Part shown: in pieces, positions 36,501 to 46,167 of the stretch
Layout: every line of letters starts with the position of its first letter
How positions within the stretch are numbered: position 1 is the first letter of the stretch
Assembly: GCF_000022545.1 (NCBI RefSeq)
Contig: NC_012883.1
Coordinates: forward strand, 798,276-862,275
Direction of reading: 5' to 3'
DNA from: Thermococcus sibiricus MM 739
Lineage (GTDB): Archaea > Methanobacteriota_B > Thermococci > Thermococcales > Thermococcaceae
Length of the DNA stretch: 64,000 bases
Made by a program: the position numbers and the translations under genes
The notes under the pieces: generated by a model
What the model was told of the DNA's origin: nothing
The model's input: the letters and a program-made list of their open reading frames with translations, nothing else
Databases searched by the model: none

Positions 36501-37966
36501 CTAAGCTCTTGGATTTTGTCCTCAATGGAGATATTGTCCTTGACAGAGTAAAAAACGTTAAAAAAAGAGAATATGAAGGATACGTCTATGACCTAAGCGT
36601 TGAAGGCAATGAAAACTTTCTTGTTGGTTTTGGATTGCTCTATGCACACAACAGCTATTACGGCTATATGGGTTACCCCAAGGCGAGATGGTACTCAAAG
36701 GAATGCGCTGAAAGCGTTACCGCATGGGGAAGGCACTATATAGAAATGACTATAAGAGAAATAGAGGAGAAATTTGGCTTTAAGGTGCTATATGCGGACA
36801 GCGTTACGAGCGATACAGAGATTATCGTTAAGAGGAACGGAAGAGTTGAGTTCGTTCCGATTGAAAAGCTCTTTGAACGCGTCGATTACAGGCTTGGGGA
36901 AAAAGAATACTGCATTCTTGAGAGTGTTGAAGCACTGACACTCGACAACAGAGGTAGGCTCGTCTGGAAAAAAGTCCCATACGTTATGAGGCACAAGGCG
37001 AAAAAGAAGGTCTACCGCATCTGGATTACCAACTCATGGTATATTGACGTTACTGAGGATCACTCTCTTATAGTGGCTGAGGATGGTCTAAAGGAAGCCA
37101 AACCAATAGAAATCGAAGGCAAGAGCCTAATAGCGACCAAAGATGACCTTTCAGGGGTAGAATATATCAAGCCTCGTACCCTCGAGGAAATACCCTATGA
37201 CGGGTACGTTTACGACATCGAAGTGGAAGAAACCCACAGGTTCTTCGCAAATGGGATACTTGTCCACAACACTGATGGATTTTATGCCACAATACCGGGA
37301 GCAGATCCTGAAACAATCAAAAAGAAAGCTAAGGAATTCTTAAACTACATAAACTCCAAACTTCCCGGCCTGCTTGAGCTTGAGTATGAGGGCTTTTACT
37401 TGAGAGGATTCTTCGTCACAAAGAAACGCTATGCAGTTATAGATGAAGAAGAGAAAATCACCACAAGGGGTCTTGAAGTCGTTAGACGGGATTGGAGTGA
37501 AATAGCTAAAGAGACTCAGGCAAGAGTATTAGAAGCAATTCTAAGAGAAGGAAGTGTAGAAAAGGCTGTTGAGATAGTTAAAGAAGTTGTTGAAGCTATA
37601 ACCAAATATAAGGTGCCTCTTGAGAAGTTAATCATTCATGAACAGATAACAAGAGAATTGAGAGATTACAAAGCTGTAGGGCCGCACGTAGCTATAGCAA
37701 AGAGACTTGCTGCAAAAGGAATAAAGATAAAGCCTGGAACCATCATAAGTTATATCGTTCTTAGAGGAAGCGGAAAAATAAGTGATAGGGTTGTTTTGCT
37801 CACTGAGTATGACCCTAGAAAGCATAAATATGATCCAGATTACTACATTGAAAATCAAGTTCTTCCCGCAGTTTTAAGAATTCTTGAAGCTTTTGGATAC
37901 AGGAAAGAAGATTTAAAATATCAGAGTTCAAAGCAAACTGGATTGGAATCTTGGCTCAAAAAGTGA
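33557..37966 (+). CDS. polB: Family B DNA polymerase precursor with two inteins
   Basis: 1469 codons encode a 774-residue mature polymerase (same length as Vent) after removal of a 538-residue and a 157-residue intein. Exonuclease motifs are AFDIETF (Asp141, Glu143), [12 protein letters not shown] and [12 protein letters not shown]. Polymerase motif A is [11 protein letters not shown]. Motif B ([13 protein letters not shown]) is cut by intein 1, and motif C (LYAD/TDGF) by intein 2, so neither half works before splicing. The C-terminal [11 protein letters not shown] resembles a PCNA-binding PIP box. ATG start after TTGGTGAG. It is the replicative or repair PolB of Thermococcales. Confidence 0.98.
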   Translation: MILGADYITKDGKPIVRIFKKENGEFKIELDPHFQPYIYALLSEDSAIDEIKQIKGERHGKTVRIVDAVKVEKKFLKKPVKVWKLILEHPQDVPAIRNKIREHPAVQDIYEYDIPFAKRYLIDNGLIPMEGDEELKMLAFDIETFYHEGDEFGKGEIIMISYADEEGARVITWKNIDLPYVDVVSNEREMIKRFIQIIKEKDPDVIITYNGDNFDLPYLIKRAEKLGLRLILSRDNENPVPKIQRMGNSFAVEIKGRIHFDLFPVVKRAVNLPTYTLEAVYETVLGKHKSKLGAEEIAAIWETEEGLKKLAQYSMEDAKATYELGREFFPMEVELAKLIGQSVWDVSRSSTGNLVEWYMLRVAYERNELAPNRPSDEEYKRRLRTTYLGGYVKEPERGLWENIIYLDFRSLYPSIIVTHNVSPDTLERKGCQNYDVAPIVGYKFCKDFSGFIPSILEDLIETRQKIKKEMKSTIDPIKKKMLDYRQRAVKLLANSILPNEWLPIIENEEIKFVKIGEFIDRYMEEQKDRVRTVDNTEVLEVDNLFALSLNRESKESEVKKVRALIRHKYRGKVYAIGLNSGRKITVTGGHSLFTIRKGEIREVSGAEIKAGDLIVVPKKVKLNEKEVTINIPELILRLPDEATADIVMTIPVKGRKNFFKGMLRTLRWIFGEESKRIRTFNRYLFHLEKLGFVKLLPRGYEVTDWEGLKIYKQLYEKLVESLRYNGNKREYLVMFNDIKDVISSFPQKELEEWKIGTLNGFRMDCILKIDENFGKLLGYYVSEGYAGAQKNKTDGISYSVKLYNENPNILGDMKNAAERFFGKVRVGKNCVSISKKMAYLLMKCLCGVTAENKRIPPIIFNSPEPIRWAFLEAYFAGDGDVHPSKRLRLSTKSELLANQLIFFLNSLGVSSVKIGFDSGVYRVYINEDLQFLRTSREKNTYYSNLIPKEILEEIFGRKFQRNITFEKFKEFVDSGKLDKRKAKLLDFVLNGDIVLDRVKNVKKREYEGYVYDLSVEGNENFLVGFGLLYAHNSYYGYMGYPKARWYSKECAESVTAWGRHYIEMTIREIEEKFGFKVLYADSVTSDTEIIVKRNGRVEFVPIEKLFERVDYRLGEKEYCILESVEALTLDNRGRLVWKKVPYVMRHKAKKKVYRIWITNSWYIDVTEDHSLIVAEDGLKEAKPIEIEGKSLIATKDDLSGVEYIKPRTLEEIPYDGYVYDIEVEETHRFFANGILVHNTDGFYATIPGADPETIKKKAKEFLNYINSKLPGLLELEYEGFYLRGFFVTKKRYAVIDEEEKITTRGLEVVRRDWSEIAKETQARVLEAILREGSVEKAVEIVKEVVEAITKYKVPLEKLIIHEQITRELRDYKAVGPHVAIAKRLAAKGIKIKPGTIISYIVLRGSGKISDRVVLLTEYDPRKHKYDPDYYIENQVLPAVLRILEAFGYRKEDLKYQSSKQTGLESWLKK
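35039..36652 (+). other. PolB intein 1 (pol-b site, with LAGLIDADG endonuclease)
   Basis: 538 residues, equal in length to T. litoralis Pol-1 intein (PI-TliI) and closely similar. It begins SILPNEW and ends LLYAHN, followed by Ser. Splicing block B GGHSLF is present. The two endonuclease dodecapeptides are [11 protein letters not shown] and [11 protein letters not shown] with their acidic residues, so the homing endonuclease looks intact. Confidence 0.93.
36800..37270 (+). other. PolB mini-intein 2 (pol-c site, no endonuclease)
   Basis: 157 residues from [10 protein letters not shown] to ANGILVHN, followed by Thr. Block B is [10 protein letters not shown], and the block F/G end is [11 protein letters not shown]. 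There is no LAGLIDADG domain; the splicing halves are joined directly. T. litoralis has a 390-residue endonuclease-bearing intein at the same site (PI-TliII), so this is a minimised relative. It and the adjoining extein look more GC-rich than the rest of the gene. Confidence 0.92.
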
Positions 37967-38528
37967 AGTACTTCTTTTTTATTCCTAATCTCTCCGCTAA
38001 CCTTTCTATTTTCCTCCGATATTGAGTTAGGTGGCTTTCATTAACTATTAGATAGTCTGCTAGTGCAATCACATTGCCCAGTCCAAATTTGAGCTCTTTC
38101 CAATCCCTAGCTTCAAATTCACTCCAACTCTTTGGATCATCACTCCTGCCTCTCTTGCTGAGCCTTTCAAATCTCTTTTGGGGTGAAGAGTGAACGGCTA
38201 TTATTATGACCTTTTCTTCTGGAAAAGCATCTTTAAATGCTTGGATCTCGTCTAATGATCGTACACCTTCTATTATAACGGCTTCATGTGTTTTTAAGAG
38301 CTCTCTAACTTTTGGTATTGCAAGCTTTGCAACTGCATTGTCACCAAGTTCCTGTCGTAACTGGATGCTTACGCTGTTCATACCTTCCGGGGTTCTTGGA
38401 ACTCCCCTTCTGTCAGCTTCTTCTCTTACAATGTCTCCCATAGAAACATGTGGAATTCCATATTTTCCAAATATCCTCACTATTTGCCCCTTCCCTGAGC
38501 CTGGCATTCCAACAACACAGATTATCAT
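37956..38528 (-). CDS. UPF0200-family nucleoside/nucleotide kinase-like P-loop protein
   Basis: 190 residues. P-loop [11 protein letters not shown] (residues 5-15), [16 protein letters not shown] and [15 protein letters not shown] resemble adenylate and dephospho-CoA kinases, and the archaeal UPF0200 group. The substrate is unknown. ATG at 38528 with GAGGTG upstream. Its last 11 bp overlap the end of polB on the other strand. Confidence 0.82.
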   Translation of the reverse strand: MIICVVGMPGSGKGQIVRIFGKYGIPHVSMGDIVREEADRRGVPRTPEGMNSVSIQLRQELGDNAVAKLAIPKVRELLKTHEAVIIEGVRSLDEIQAFKDAFPEEKVIIIAVHSSPQKRFERLSKRGRSDDPKSWSEFEARDWKELKFGLGNVIALADYLIVNESHLTQYRRKIERLAERLGIKKKYFTF

Positions 38529-38561
38529 TAACCACACCTCACTAAAGTTATTACTATTTAA

Positions 38562-40736
38562 TTATTTGAAAAACTCATCCAAGGTCCCTTTTTTTACTTT
38601 TTTCTTTTTCTCATTCGTTGGGAGTTCCACTCCAAAGTGTTGATAAATCTTCTCTATCACTCCAATACCAATTCCTTCCACTTTGAGGAGCTCACTTGCT
38701 TTTGCTCTAACAATATCGTCTATTCCCTTAAATCCAGCGTTATATAGAGCCCTGGCCCTTTTTCTTCCTATCATGGGTAGGGTAATGAGCTCTAGTAGTT
38801 CCTCTCTTACTCCATGCTTGACTCTTATGTGTAGCTTCTTTAGAAAGTCAAGAACTTCTGGTTTTGGATCAAACAGTTTGTAAAGCTCTATTAGGGAGTA
38901 CATAAGCCAGTCCACAAGCTCTAGGATTCTATAAAGATCTCCTGTGTCAATTTCATAAGTTTCTAAAATTTTCACATCATTTACTTCGTTAATCCAGTCA
39001 AGGAGAAGTTTCGCGGTTTTCGTTTCCCCTAAGAACTTCTCAAATTTATAGTCTTCCCAGTAAGGAATATTTTGGTATAAATATTCTTCCATCTCATATG
39101 CATAATCTAAAAGATCTTCCTGTTCTTTTCTCTTTACCCTTAATGAACTCATATCAGGTGTTGATGCCAAAAGTTGGAAAATGCCTAAAGGATTTGGATT
39201 CTTTTCGAGCTTTTCAAATGCATCTTTAAATTTCTTAGCTGTTACTGGGTCGAGATAAAGTTGGGAAGTTCTGATCCCGAGGGGAAGTGGCATGAACTGA
39301 TCATTTAAATCAATATCTATAAACTCATTTTCAAAAAGAAAGTAAACAATACTTTTTGCTTTTCCTTCGAGAGCTTCCAGGTTTTTTCTTTGGTGATAAT
39401 AAAATGTTCGTTCCAAGAAATTTACAAGTTCTTTAAAATTACCAACTCCAAAGTTCGTTATCAACGCAAGCACCTGGCTTCTAAAGGAAGCTTCATTCGA
39501 AAGCATTGAGAACAGTTTTTCTGGCTTGCCTAATACATAACGCTTCATTAAATCTTCAGGTTTTTCTGTTTTTGCAATTATTATTGCCTGGCCCTCTATA
39601 TCATATTTGGGCCTTCCTGCTCTTCCCATCATTTGTTGGATCTCCAAGACAGGAATATCCACCCACCCAAAGTTGGAGTATCTCTTTGTGTCCCGTATAA
39701 TAACGCGATATGCAGGAAGATTCACACCAGCACTCAAGGTTGGAGTTGCCGTAATTACCTTGATGAGACCTTCTCTAAAAGCATCCTCTATTATCGACCT
39801 TTCTGTTCTTCCTAAACCAGCATGGTGAAATGCCACTCCTTTTGTCAATGCCTCTTTGAGTTTTTGATTGGTGGGTGTGGTATCCAATCCATCTGCAAGT
39901 TGCTTTAGCTTTCTTTCCTCAGGTTTAGTCAAAAATCTTTGAATCTTTCCTGCTAAGAGAAGGGCCTCTTTTTCAGCACTTCGACGGGTATTTACAAATA
40001 CAAGTGCTTGCTTACCCTTTTTCAAGGCGTCAATAACTAAAGAGTCCCATTGAGTTGGAAACCTCTCTATGCTTCCATCTTCCCAAAAGAGTTCTCCATG
40101 ATAGAAAACACCTTTTCTCAAAGCTACGGGCCTCCATTCACTCATAACTAAGTCTGCATTTAACCATTCTGCAACTTCTTCTGCATTTCCAACAGTTGCA
40201 CTTAAACCTAAAATTTGTGCTTTATCGTCCAAATGAGCAAGAATCATTTCAAGAGTTGCACCTCTATCATATGATCCCAAAAGATGAATCTCATCAGCAA
40301 TCACGAGATTAATGTCTTTTATCCACGGTGATTTGTGTCGTAAAAGGGAATCAAATTTCTCTGATGTGGCTATGATAATATCGTATTTTCCAAGCCACTC
40401 TTCAGTACTATCATAATCTCCAGTTGTCATGGCAATTCTAATACCTAATTTTTCCCAGAACTTGAATTCTTTATATTTTTCTTCTGCAAGGGCCTTCAAT
40501 GGAACAAGGTATACTGTTTTCCCACCTTCCCGAAGAATTTTATTGATCATTACTATCTCCGCTACGAGAGTTTTTCCAGAAGCTGTAGGAATTGCTAAGA
40601 CAAGATTTTTTCCTTTAAGCACTTCAGTTTTCAGAGCATCTGCTTGCGGAGGGTATAATTCCTCTATGCCCCTCTCACGTAATAGGCGTAATATTCTTTC
40701 ATCTACTCCGAGTGATTTGAGTTCATCCACTTTCAT
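38562..40736 (-). CDS. hel308: Hel308-family superfamily 2 DNA helicase
   Basis: 724 residues. Q-like motif and Walker A in AIPTASGKTLVAE (about 41-53), DEIHLLGS (DExH box), LSATVGN, and motif VI in QMMGRAGRPKYD, followed by winged-helix and ratchet domains and helix-hairpin-helix GIDDIVRAKASELLKVEGIG. It unwinds stalled-fork lagging strands. The C-terminal GTLDEFFK fits a PCNA-binding PIP-like motif. ATG 40736 with GGTGATGAG upstream is chosen over several in-frame upstream starts, and the Pyrococcus homologue begins in the same way. Confidence 0.95.
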   Translation of the reverse strand: MKVDELKSLGVDERILRLLRERGIEELYPPQADALKTEVLKGKNLVLAIPTASGKTLVAEIVMINKILREGGKTVYLVPLKALAEEKYKEFKFWEKLGIRIAMTTGDYDSTEEWLGKYDIIIATSEKFDSLLRHKSPWIKDINLVIADEIHLLGSYDRGATLEMILAHLDDKAQILGLSATVGNAEEVAEWLNADLVMSEWRPVALRKGVFYHGELFWEDGSIERFPTQWDSLVIDALKKGKQALVFVNTRRSAEKEALLLAGKIQRFLTKPEERKLKQLADGLDTTPTNQKLKEALTKGVAFHHAGLGRTERSIIEDAFREGLIKVITATPTLSAGVNLPAYRVIIRDTKRYSNFGWVDIPVLEIQQMMGRAGRPKYDIEGQAIIIAKTEKPEDLMKRYVLGKPEKLFSMLSNEASFRSQVLALITNFGVGNFKELVNFLERTFYYHQRKNLEALEGKAKSIVYFLFENEFIDIDLNDQFMPLPLGIRTSQLYLDPVTAKKFKDAFEKLEKNPNPLGIFQLLASTPDMSSLRVKRKEQEDLLDYAYEMEEYLYQNIPYWEDYKFEKFLGETKTAKLLLDWINEVNDVKILETYEIDTGDLYRILELVDWLMYSLIELYKLFDPKPEVLDFLKKLHIRVKHGVREELLELITLPMIGRKRARALYNAGFKGIDDIVRAKASELLKVEGIGIGVIEKIYQHFGVELPTNEKKKKVKKGTLDEFFK

Positions 40737-40794
40737 ACTCATCACCATGCCTAAGAGAAAAGCGTTTATATAGCTTTTTAATTTATTAAGCTTC

Positions 40795-41385
40795 ATGAAA
40801 GTGGAAATACCATATTTGGTGATTGAAGTTAATAGAAGGCTTTTCATGATAGATGCTTATTTTTCCAAGAAGGTTGAGAAAATTGAACATGTCAGTGTTC
40901 TCATTAAGAGATTCAAGAGAGACCTGCCCAGAGAGGCTCAGAATCCTCTTCCAAGCTTAATAACAGAAAATGAGATAAAATTTTTCCTTAAGAATGTTTT
41001 TAGTACTTTGCATGAGTTTTCAGGAAAAAAAGTTGATGAGAGACTTAGACATATGAGAAAGTGGAATGTTCACAGGTTTTTGGGAATTCCTAGTGGATTT
41101 AAACGACACAAAGAAAAAGAGGAAGAGCTCGCAAGACAAAATAGGGAAATTCTCTTAGCATTGGCCCTGCTTCAAGAAGTTTTAGGAATTAAAAGTCCCA
41201 AGGAATTTGAAGAAATCAACATAAAACCAGTGGGGTGGAGGTACTATACTATCAAAGTCAGAGAAGATGGTATATACAATGAAAAAGGAGAGAAAGATGC
41301 AATTTATACTGAACTTTTGAGGATAGATAAAGGCTTTATGCAATCTATTCATGCTTTGGAATATAACCAACAAGCCACGTGGTGA
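40795..41385 (+). CDS. Conserved protein of unknown function
   Basis: 196 residues, soluble, with a Lys/Glu-rich middle helix (about 90-130) and no motif I recognise. TTTATATA at 40765-40772 is about 25 nt before the ATG and no ribosome site is visible, so the mRNA is probably leaderless. It is divergent from hel308. Its last 37 bp overlap the end of the broken oppF gene on the other strand. Confidence 0.6.
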   Translation: MKVEIPYLVIEVNRRLFMIDAYFSKKVEKIEHVSVLIKRFKRDLPREAQNPLPSLITENEIKFFLKNVFSTLHEFSGKKVDERLRHMRKWNVHRFLGIPSGFKRHKEKEEELARQNREILLALALLQEVLGIKSPKEFEEINIKPVGWRYYTIKVREDGIYNEKGEKDAIYTELLRIDKGFMQSIHALEYNQQATW

Positions 41386-42324
41386 TCTTGTTCCACCTCT
41401 ATTAAGGGCGGCTCTTCTTTTCTGCATATATCTTTTGCATATGGACATCTTGGATGGAAACGACATCCACTTGGTGGATTTATTGGGCTTGGTGGTTCTC
41501 CAGAGATTTTTTTCTCTTTTTGCCTTTAGCTCCGCAGCAAGCTCTGGATCAGGAATTGGTATTGCAGAGAGCAGGAATTGAGCATATGGATGCAAAGGAT
41601 TCTCAAAGATTCGTTCGGCCGGCCCCACCTCTACTAATTTTCCTAAATACATCACGCCCATTTTGTGACTCATGTATTTAACCACTCCAAGGTCATGGGA
41701 GATAAATAGGTATGTGAATCCAAACTCTTTCTGAAGATCCTTTAACATATTCAAGATGTTAGCTTGTACAGAGACGTCAAGAGCAGAAGTAGGCTCATCT
41801 AACACAATGAATTCCGGTCTCACTGCTAAGAGTCTTGCAAGTGCTATTCTCTGCCTCTGACCGCCACTGAATTCATGAGGATAACGATATAAGTGCATTT
41901 CATTTAATCCCACACTTTCTAGAAGCTTAATCACGAATTCTTCCGGGTCATCAACATGAATCCCATGAAATCTCACTGGCTCCATGATAATCTCAAAGAC
42001 AGTCTGTCTGGGATTAAGTGAAGAATAGGGGTCTTGAAACATTATCTGAGCTTCTTTGCGGAACTGTTTTAATGCATCCCCTTTAAGTTTGGTAACATCT
42101 TTTCCTTTGAATATCACATTGCCGCTGGTAGGCTCTATAAGTCTTAAGATTGCTCTGCCTGTCGTTGTTTTCCCACAACCACTTTCTCCTACTAATCCAA
42201 AAGTTTCACCTTTGTAAATTTCAAAGCTTATATCATCTACAGCTTTTACATACCCTTTTGTAAAAAATAACCCTTTAACTGGGAAGTATTTCTTTAAATG
42301 CTTAACTTCAAGTACTTTCTCCAT
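41349..42324 (-). pseudogene. oppF: Oligopeptide ABC transporter ATPase OppF, frameshifted near the C terminus
   Basis: The ATPase core is complete: Walker A GLVGESGCGKTTTGR, FSGGQRQRIALARLLA signature, and FIVLDEPTSALD. After LKAKREK the frame is lost at a run of seven A (41507-41513 on the plus strand). Removing one A restores [16 protein letters not shown], then [15 protein letters not shown] and a stop at 41349, the normal OppF tail. As read, the frame instead continues into about 95 unrelated residues. It would power peptide uptake with OppD, whose gene is also broken. Confidence 0.85.
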
Positions 42325-42333
42325 GTTCTCACC

Positions 42334-43026
42334 TCAATAAAGGTGGCATGCAACAAAGTGACCATCTTCTACCTCAACCAACTCAGGAGCTTTTTGCTTA
42401 CAGATCTCCGTTGCATATGGACATCTTGGGTGAAATCTACACCCTTCTGGAGGAGTTATTAGGTTCGGCACTGTGCCAGGAATAGCTTCTAAACGTTCAC
42501 TCTTTACCATTGGGTTTGGTACGGCTTTTAAGAGACCTTTTGTGTATGGATGTAATGGATTTTTGAATATTTGGCCTACACTTCCAATTTCAACAATTTT
42601 TTCAGCATACATGACTCCCACTCTGTCCGCAGTTTCAGCAACGACACCCAAGTTGTGAGTAATTAAAATAACTGTTGCGTGATATCTTTCTTTAAGTTCG
42701 TTGATTAAATCCAAAATTTGGGCTTGTACAGTCACATCAAGTGCAGTAGTTGGTTCATCGGCTACAAGAATTTTTGGATCGTTTGCAATACTTGTTCCAA
42801 TGACAACTCTCTGTTTCATTCCACCGCTGAGTTCATGCGGATAGTTTTGAACTCTCTTTTCTGCGTCTGGGATTAGAACAGATCTTAAAATTTCAATAGC
42901 CTTTTTGATACCTTCTTTTATGTTCTTAATCCTCTGATGGACCTCCATGCCCTCGGCTATTTGATAACCTACAGTGTATAGTGGGTCTAAAGAAGCGTGA
43001 GGGTCTTGGAATATATAGGCAATTTC
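42334..43026 (-). pseudogene. oppD: OppD remnant: C-terminal two-thirds of peptide ABC ATPase
   Basis: Similarity to OppD starts at EIAYIFQDPHASLDPLYTVG (Q loop) and runs through the signature LSGGMKQRVVIG, Walker B ILVADEPTTALD and the [14 protein letters not shown] tail. The Walker A half is missing. The upstream sequence is instead the start of OppA, in the same reading frame, so a deletion has removed the rest of oppA, both permease genes and the 5' third of oppD. An in-frame ATG at 42948 would give a 204-residue fragment without ATP-binding P-loop. Confidence 0.88.
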
Positions 43027-43713
43027 ATGCCATATCTCCCATCCAAATGTTTCATATGTCCAAGCTGGATCAAAGCTCTCCGGCCATCCGATGGTGCCTA
43101 TAACATATGTTTAAGCGTCGTTCTTATAATCTCCAATTCCAATAGGAACACTTGGAGCATTGGGATCTTCGGAAATTAAATCGTACCTTTCTGGGAAGGT
43201 TGGGTGGTAGTACCTGCCCTTAACCCACTCCCAGTATGTACGGAGCTGTCTGTTTTGGCCAAGGATGACTTCTGGCACAAATTTATTTCCAAGAATATAA
43301 ATGGCCTTGAAGAGTTCAGTTCTTACTTCTGGGTTAGTTTCTCTTCTTGCAGCAATTACAAGTGCATCAACAGTAGTATCCCTGAAAAACGCAGGATTTA
43401 TTGCACCAAAACCTTGTCCTGCTTCCATTAGTTCTTGGACAGATGGAGTGTTAGCTTCATCAACTACATAAGTAACTTTGATTACCTTCTTTCCACTTGG
43501 TAATGAAGCCGGCATTTGAGCTCCTTCTGGGCCTACCAATACAACACTTTCATCTGTTTCTATTACTTCATAGGTTGCTCCAGATGGCTGAGTCTCGGTT
43601 GGAGAAGAAGTTGTTGTTGGAGTTGTAGTGGTTTCACCACCGATACAGCCGCTTGCAACTACGGCAAAAATCAAAACACTTAGTACCAATATTGCTGTTA
43701 GTTGTTTCTTTAT
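43027..43713 (-). pseudogene. oppA: OppA remnant: peptide-binding lipoprotein N-terminal fragment
   Basis: After GGAGG and 7 nt, the codon expected to be ATG is ATA (43711-43713: then KKQLTAILVLSVLIFAVV), so the start may be lost. The lipobox VASGCIGG and a Thr-rich spacer follow, then the binding-protein N-terminal domain ending GIGDYKND. There an in-frame TAA (43111-43113) interrupts TYVIGTIGWPESFDPAWTYE, after which the frame fuses to oppD at about 43027. Three lesions show the gene is dead. Confidence 0.85.
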
Positions 43714-43957
43714 TTACACACCTCCACAAAGTATAGCATTAATGATTTCATCGTAGAACTTTAATAAATTTTTCTACATTCGAGAATCTATCTGGCAGTA
43801 AATAACAGAATATAACTTGGTTATCTCTCTGTATTGAGCAATATGTCTTGACAACATGACGAATAATTTTAAACATCAAAAGTTAGCATAATAATGCGAA
43901 AACCTTAAATTATATAACACCTTTAAAAGAAAGTGACAACAAAATTTGGTGATGTAA

Positions 43958-44197
43958 ATGGTAAGAGCATATGTTTTGTTAACAATTGAAATTGGAAAAG
44001 TAGAACGAGTGATAGGAGATATCAAGACCATTTCAGGCGTTATAAAAGCCGACGCCGTAACAGGACCATATGATGCAATAGTGGAACTTGAAGCCTCAGA
44101 TCTAGGGGAACTTACTAGAAAAATCCTCCACGATATTCACAACATAGATGGCGTAATTGATACCACCACAGCAATAGTGGTAGAAACAGAAGAATAG
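43958..44197 (+). CDS. Stand-alone Lrp/AsnC ligand-binding (RAM) domain protein
   Basis: 79 residues covering only the RAM domain: VRAYVLLTIEIGKVERVIGD, GPYDAIVELEA and GVIDTTTAIVVE. It lacks the helix-turn-helix of full Lrp regulators. Such single-domain proteins may bind amino acids and modulate full-length Lrp partners. The upstream 240-bp gap holds its promoter (CTTAAATTATATAA near 43908-43922) and nothing else clear. Confidence 0.85.
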   Translation: MVRAYVLLTIEIGKVERVIGDIKTISGVIKADAVTGPYDAIVELEASDLGELTRKILHDIHNIDGVIDTTTAIVVETEE

Positions 44198-44202
44198 AGA
44201 AT

Positions 44203-44511
44203 TTATTTTTTTCTATGTAATTTTCTAAATTCCCTGACCTTTTGAGTTATTAGTTTTAATGTTTTTGACTTTCCATGATTGCTCTCTACTACAATGCGTC
44301 CGTTGACTCTGAGATTTTCATCTAGAGCTGATACTCGTGGATTTAAAGCTTCTCGATCTATATTTATGATATTAAGTCTTAGGGCTTGAGCAGCTTCAAG
44401 TATTTCCTCTAGGCTTGGTCTATCTACTGCAAGATTCTTTGGAACTTCTCTTCCATATTTTCTCGGTATTCTGGCGTCTATTTCATTTACCCATATTACA
44501 AATCTCTTCAC
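44203..44511 (-). CDS. srp19: Signal recognition particle 19 kDa protein
   Basis: 102 residues. NEIDARIPRKYGREVPKNLAV and the basic tail KVREFRKLHRKK match archaeal SRP19, which binds 7S RNA and primes SRP54 assembly. GTG at 44511 with AGGTG 6 nt upstream is preferred to the GTG three codons earlier, and homologues begin at the RFV segment. It converges on the RAM-domain gene and is divergent from the DUF257 gene. Confidence 0.9.
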   Translation of the reverse strand: MKRFVIWVNEIDARIPRKYGREVPKNLAVDRPSLEEILEAAQALRLNIINIDREALNPRVSALDENLRVNGRIVVESNHGKSKTLKLITQKVREFRKLHRKK

Positions 44512-44566
44512 TTTGAACACCTAAAAAGTTTAAAAGACTTGAGATTAAAAATCCTTTGGTGAGATC

Positions 44567-45184
44567 ATGGAGATAGGTTCAATCTCAGAATTCTTAGAAA
44601 AGAACGTAACTTTGGGGGATTTTGTCCTCATAGAGTATCCATCTTCATATTCCATCACAAAATTGCTTTGGGGAGAGCTTGTGCCCGAAATCTCACAAAA
44701 GGAGGTATTAATAGACGACTTCTTTGGAATTGGTGACCTTCTTTTTAGGGGATACCTAAGAAAAACACCTCCTGAAGAATACAAAAAAGCAATGGAAATA
44801 ACAAAAAACCTCCGGGCAATAAGGATAGGCGTAGGAAGAACCAGTTATACATCTATAGCAGAGGAAATTCCGATTACATATGAGGTCTCAGAATTTATGA
44901 AGAATTATTACAATGCATTAATGAAGCTCTTTTCAGTCTCTACTAAAGTAGAATATTCCATAACACTCGGAGTCTCTCAATATATTTATTTTGGGGGAGA
45001 AAAAGCATTGAAGGCCATCCTATTCACGAGAAGCACCCTACCTTTTGAGGATTGGACTTCAATCTACTTTGTGAATAAGGATATCTTGGATGAGAGACAG
45101 CTAGCAATATTGAGAGAACTAGCTAACTGGCGTCTAAAAATCAAAAGAGAAGAAAGCGCTTACAAGATGGAAATCGAAGAATAA
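44567..45184 (+). CDS. DUF257-type Thermococcales protein
   Basis: 205 residues with VLIEYPSSYS near residue 24, the conserved IDDFFGIGDLLF and a C-terminal helix; this fits DUF257, known mainly in Thermococcales. There is no membrane segment. Function unknown. GGTGAGATC precedes the ATG. It lies 13 bp before trmI on the same strand and is likely co-transcribed. Confidence 0.75.
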   Translation: MEIGSISEFLEKNVTLGDFVLIEYPSSYSITKLLWGELVPEISQKEVLIDDFFGIGDLLFRGYLRKTPPEEYKKAMEITKNLRAIRIGVGRTSYTSIAEEIPITYEVSEFMKNYYNALMKLFSVSTKVEYSITLGVSQYIYFGGEKALKAILFTRSTLPFEDWTSIYFVNKDILDERQLAILRELANWRLKIKREESAYKMEIEE

Positions 45185-45197
45185 TCCGGTGATGTAA

Positions 45198-45959
45198 ATG
45201 ATTAAATATGGAGATAAAATCGTATTGCTTGACCCAAGAGGAAAAAGATACTTAGTGACGATAAAAGAAGGAGAATTCCATACTGATCTTGGTATAATAA
45301 ATCTCTCCGATTTGATAGGTAAAGAATTTGGAGTAGTCATAAATTCCCATACGGATTATCCTTTTAGGGTCTTGAAACCCAGAATAGTTGATTATATAGA
45401 CAAAATGAAACGTGGCCCGCAAATAATCCATCCTAAAGATGCTGCTCAAATAGTAGCTTTCGCAGGAATATCTCCGGGGGATATCATAATTGAAGCAGGA
45501 GTTGGAAGCGGTGCTTTGACCCTATTTCTAGCCAATATTATTGGGCCCAATGGCAAGATAATAGGCTATGAAATCCGGGAGGATTTTGCAAAACTAGCAT
45601 GGAGGAACGTGGAGTGGGCAGGCTTTTCTGATAGAGTTGAGATAAAGTTGAGAGACATCTATGAGGGTATTGAAGAAGATAATGTGGACCATATAATCTT
45701 AGATCTTCCTCAACCAGAGAATGTTGTCGAGCATGCAGTTCAATCTTTAAAACCAGGAGGATTTCTTGTTGCATACACCCCATGCATAAACCAAGTTGAT
45801 AGATTTTATAAAAAAATAAATGAATACAAAAAACACTTTACAAGACCCAAAACCATTGAGTGTCTTGTTAGAGAGCAGGAAATTAAAAAAGAATGTATAA
45901 GACCAAGAACTACCATGTTGGCCCATACTGGTTATATAACTTTTGTTAGAAAACGTTGA
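45198..45959 (+). CDS. trmI: tRNA (adenine-N1)-methyltransferase TrmI (m1A57/58)
   Basis: 253 residues. Small N-terminal beta domain (1-65), then QIIHPKDAAQIVAFAGISPG, the SAM motif EAGVGSGALTLFLA (about 97-110), and the catalytic region LDLPQPENVVEHA. In Thermococcales the enzyme makes m1A at positions 57 and 58 of tRNA. GGTGATG precedes the ATG. Confidence 0.93.
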   Translation: MIKYGDKIVLLDPRGKRYLVTIKEGEFHTDLGIINLSDLIGKEFGVVINSHTDYPFRVLKPRIVDYIDKMKRGPQIIHPKDAAQIVAFAGISPGDIIIEAGVGSGALTLFLANIIGPNGKIIGYEIREDFAKLAWRNVEWAGFSDRVEIKLRDIYEGIEEDNVDHIILDLPQPENVVEHAVQSLKPGGFLVAYTPCINQVDRFYKKINEYKKHFTRPKTIECLVREQEIKKECIRPRTTMLAHTGYITFVRKR

Positions 45960-46036
45960 TCATTTTCATGCAGTTGTTAAACCGTTATTGGGGGCAAGAA
46001 GCATTCCCTCGCAGCTCTAGGATTTATAATAAATAG

Positions 46037-46044
46037 CTTTATAA
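46037..46044 (+). promoter_or_regulatory. TATA box of the C/D box sRNA
   Basis: GCTTTATAAC is about 25 nt upstream of the predicted RNA 5' end at 46065. Confidence 0.5.
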
Positions 46045-46064
46045 CTTTCTGTCCCAAATAAAAA

Positions 46065-46126
46065 CGGGCAATGAAGAACTCTAGGGTATCTGAACTATGT
46101 ATGATGATGGTTAAAACCTGAGCCGC
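46065..46126 (+). ncRNA. Candidate C/D box guide RNA
   Basis: A 62-nt unit in the gap after trmI has box C ATGAAGA (46071-46077, one mismatch), D' CTGA (46090-46093), a perfect C' ATGATGA (46101-46107) and D CTGA (46118-46121), with a short terminal stem (CGGGC/GCCG). The guides are 12 nt (46078-46089) and 10 nt (46108-46117). Spacing matches archaeal dual-guide sRNAs that direct 2'-O-methylation. Targets would be complementary to ACTCTAGGGTAT and TGGTTAAAAC; these were not assigned. Confidence 0.75.
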
Positions 46127-46167
46127 TAAACGTATAAGCTTTTGTTTCTAATTATTTTTGAAGACTT

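Noticed and set aside
38562-40847. 37-residue N-terminal extension of Hel308
   Set aside because: It lacks a ribosome site and would overlap the divergent gene's promoter and start; the homologue starts at the MKVDEL-equivalent.
41182-42324. 380-residue OppF with a novel C-terminal domain
   Set aside because: The extra tail is out-of-frame sequence after an A7 frameshift; the normal OppF ending is readable in the next frame.
42334-42948. A short intact ABC ATPase
   Set aside because: It has no Walker A and is the remnant of oppD downstream of a deletion junction.
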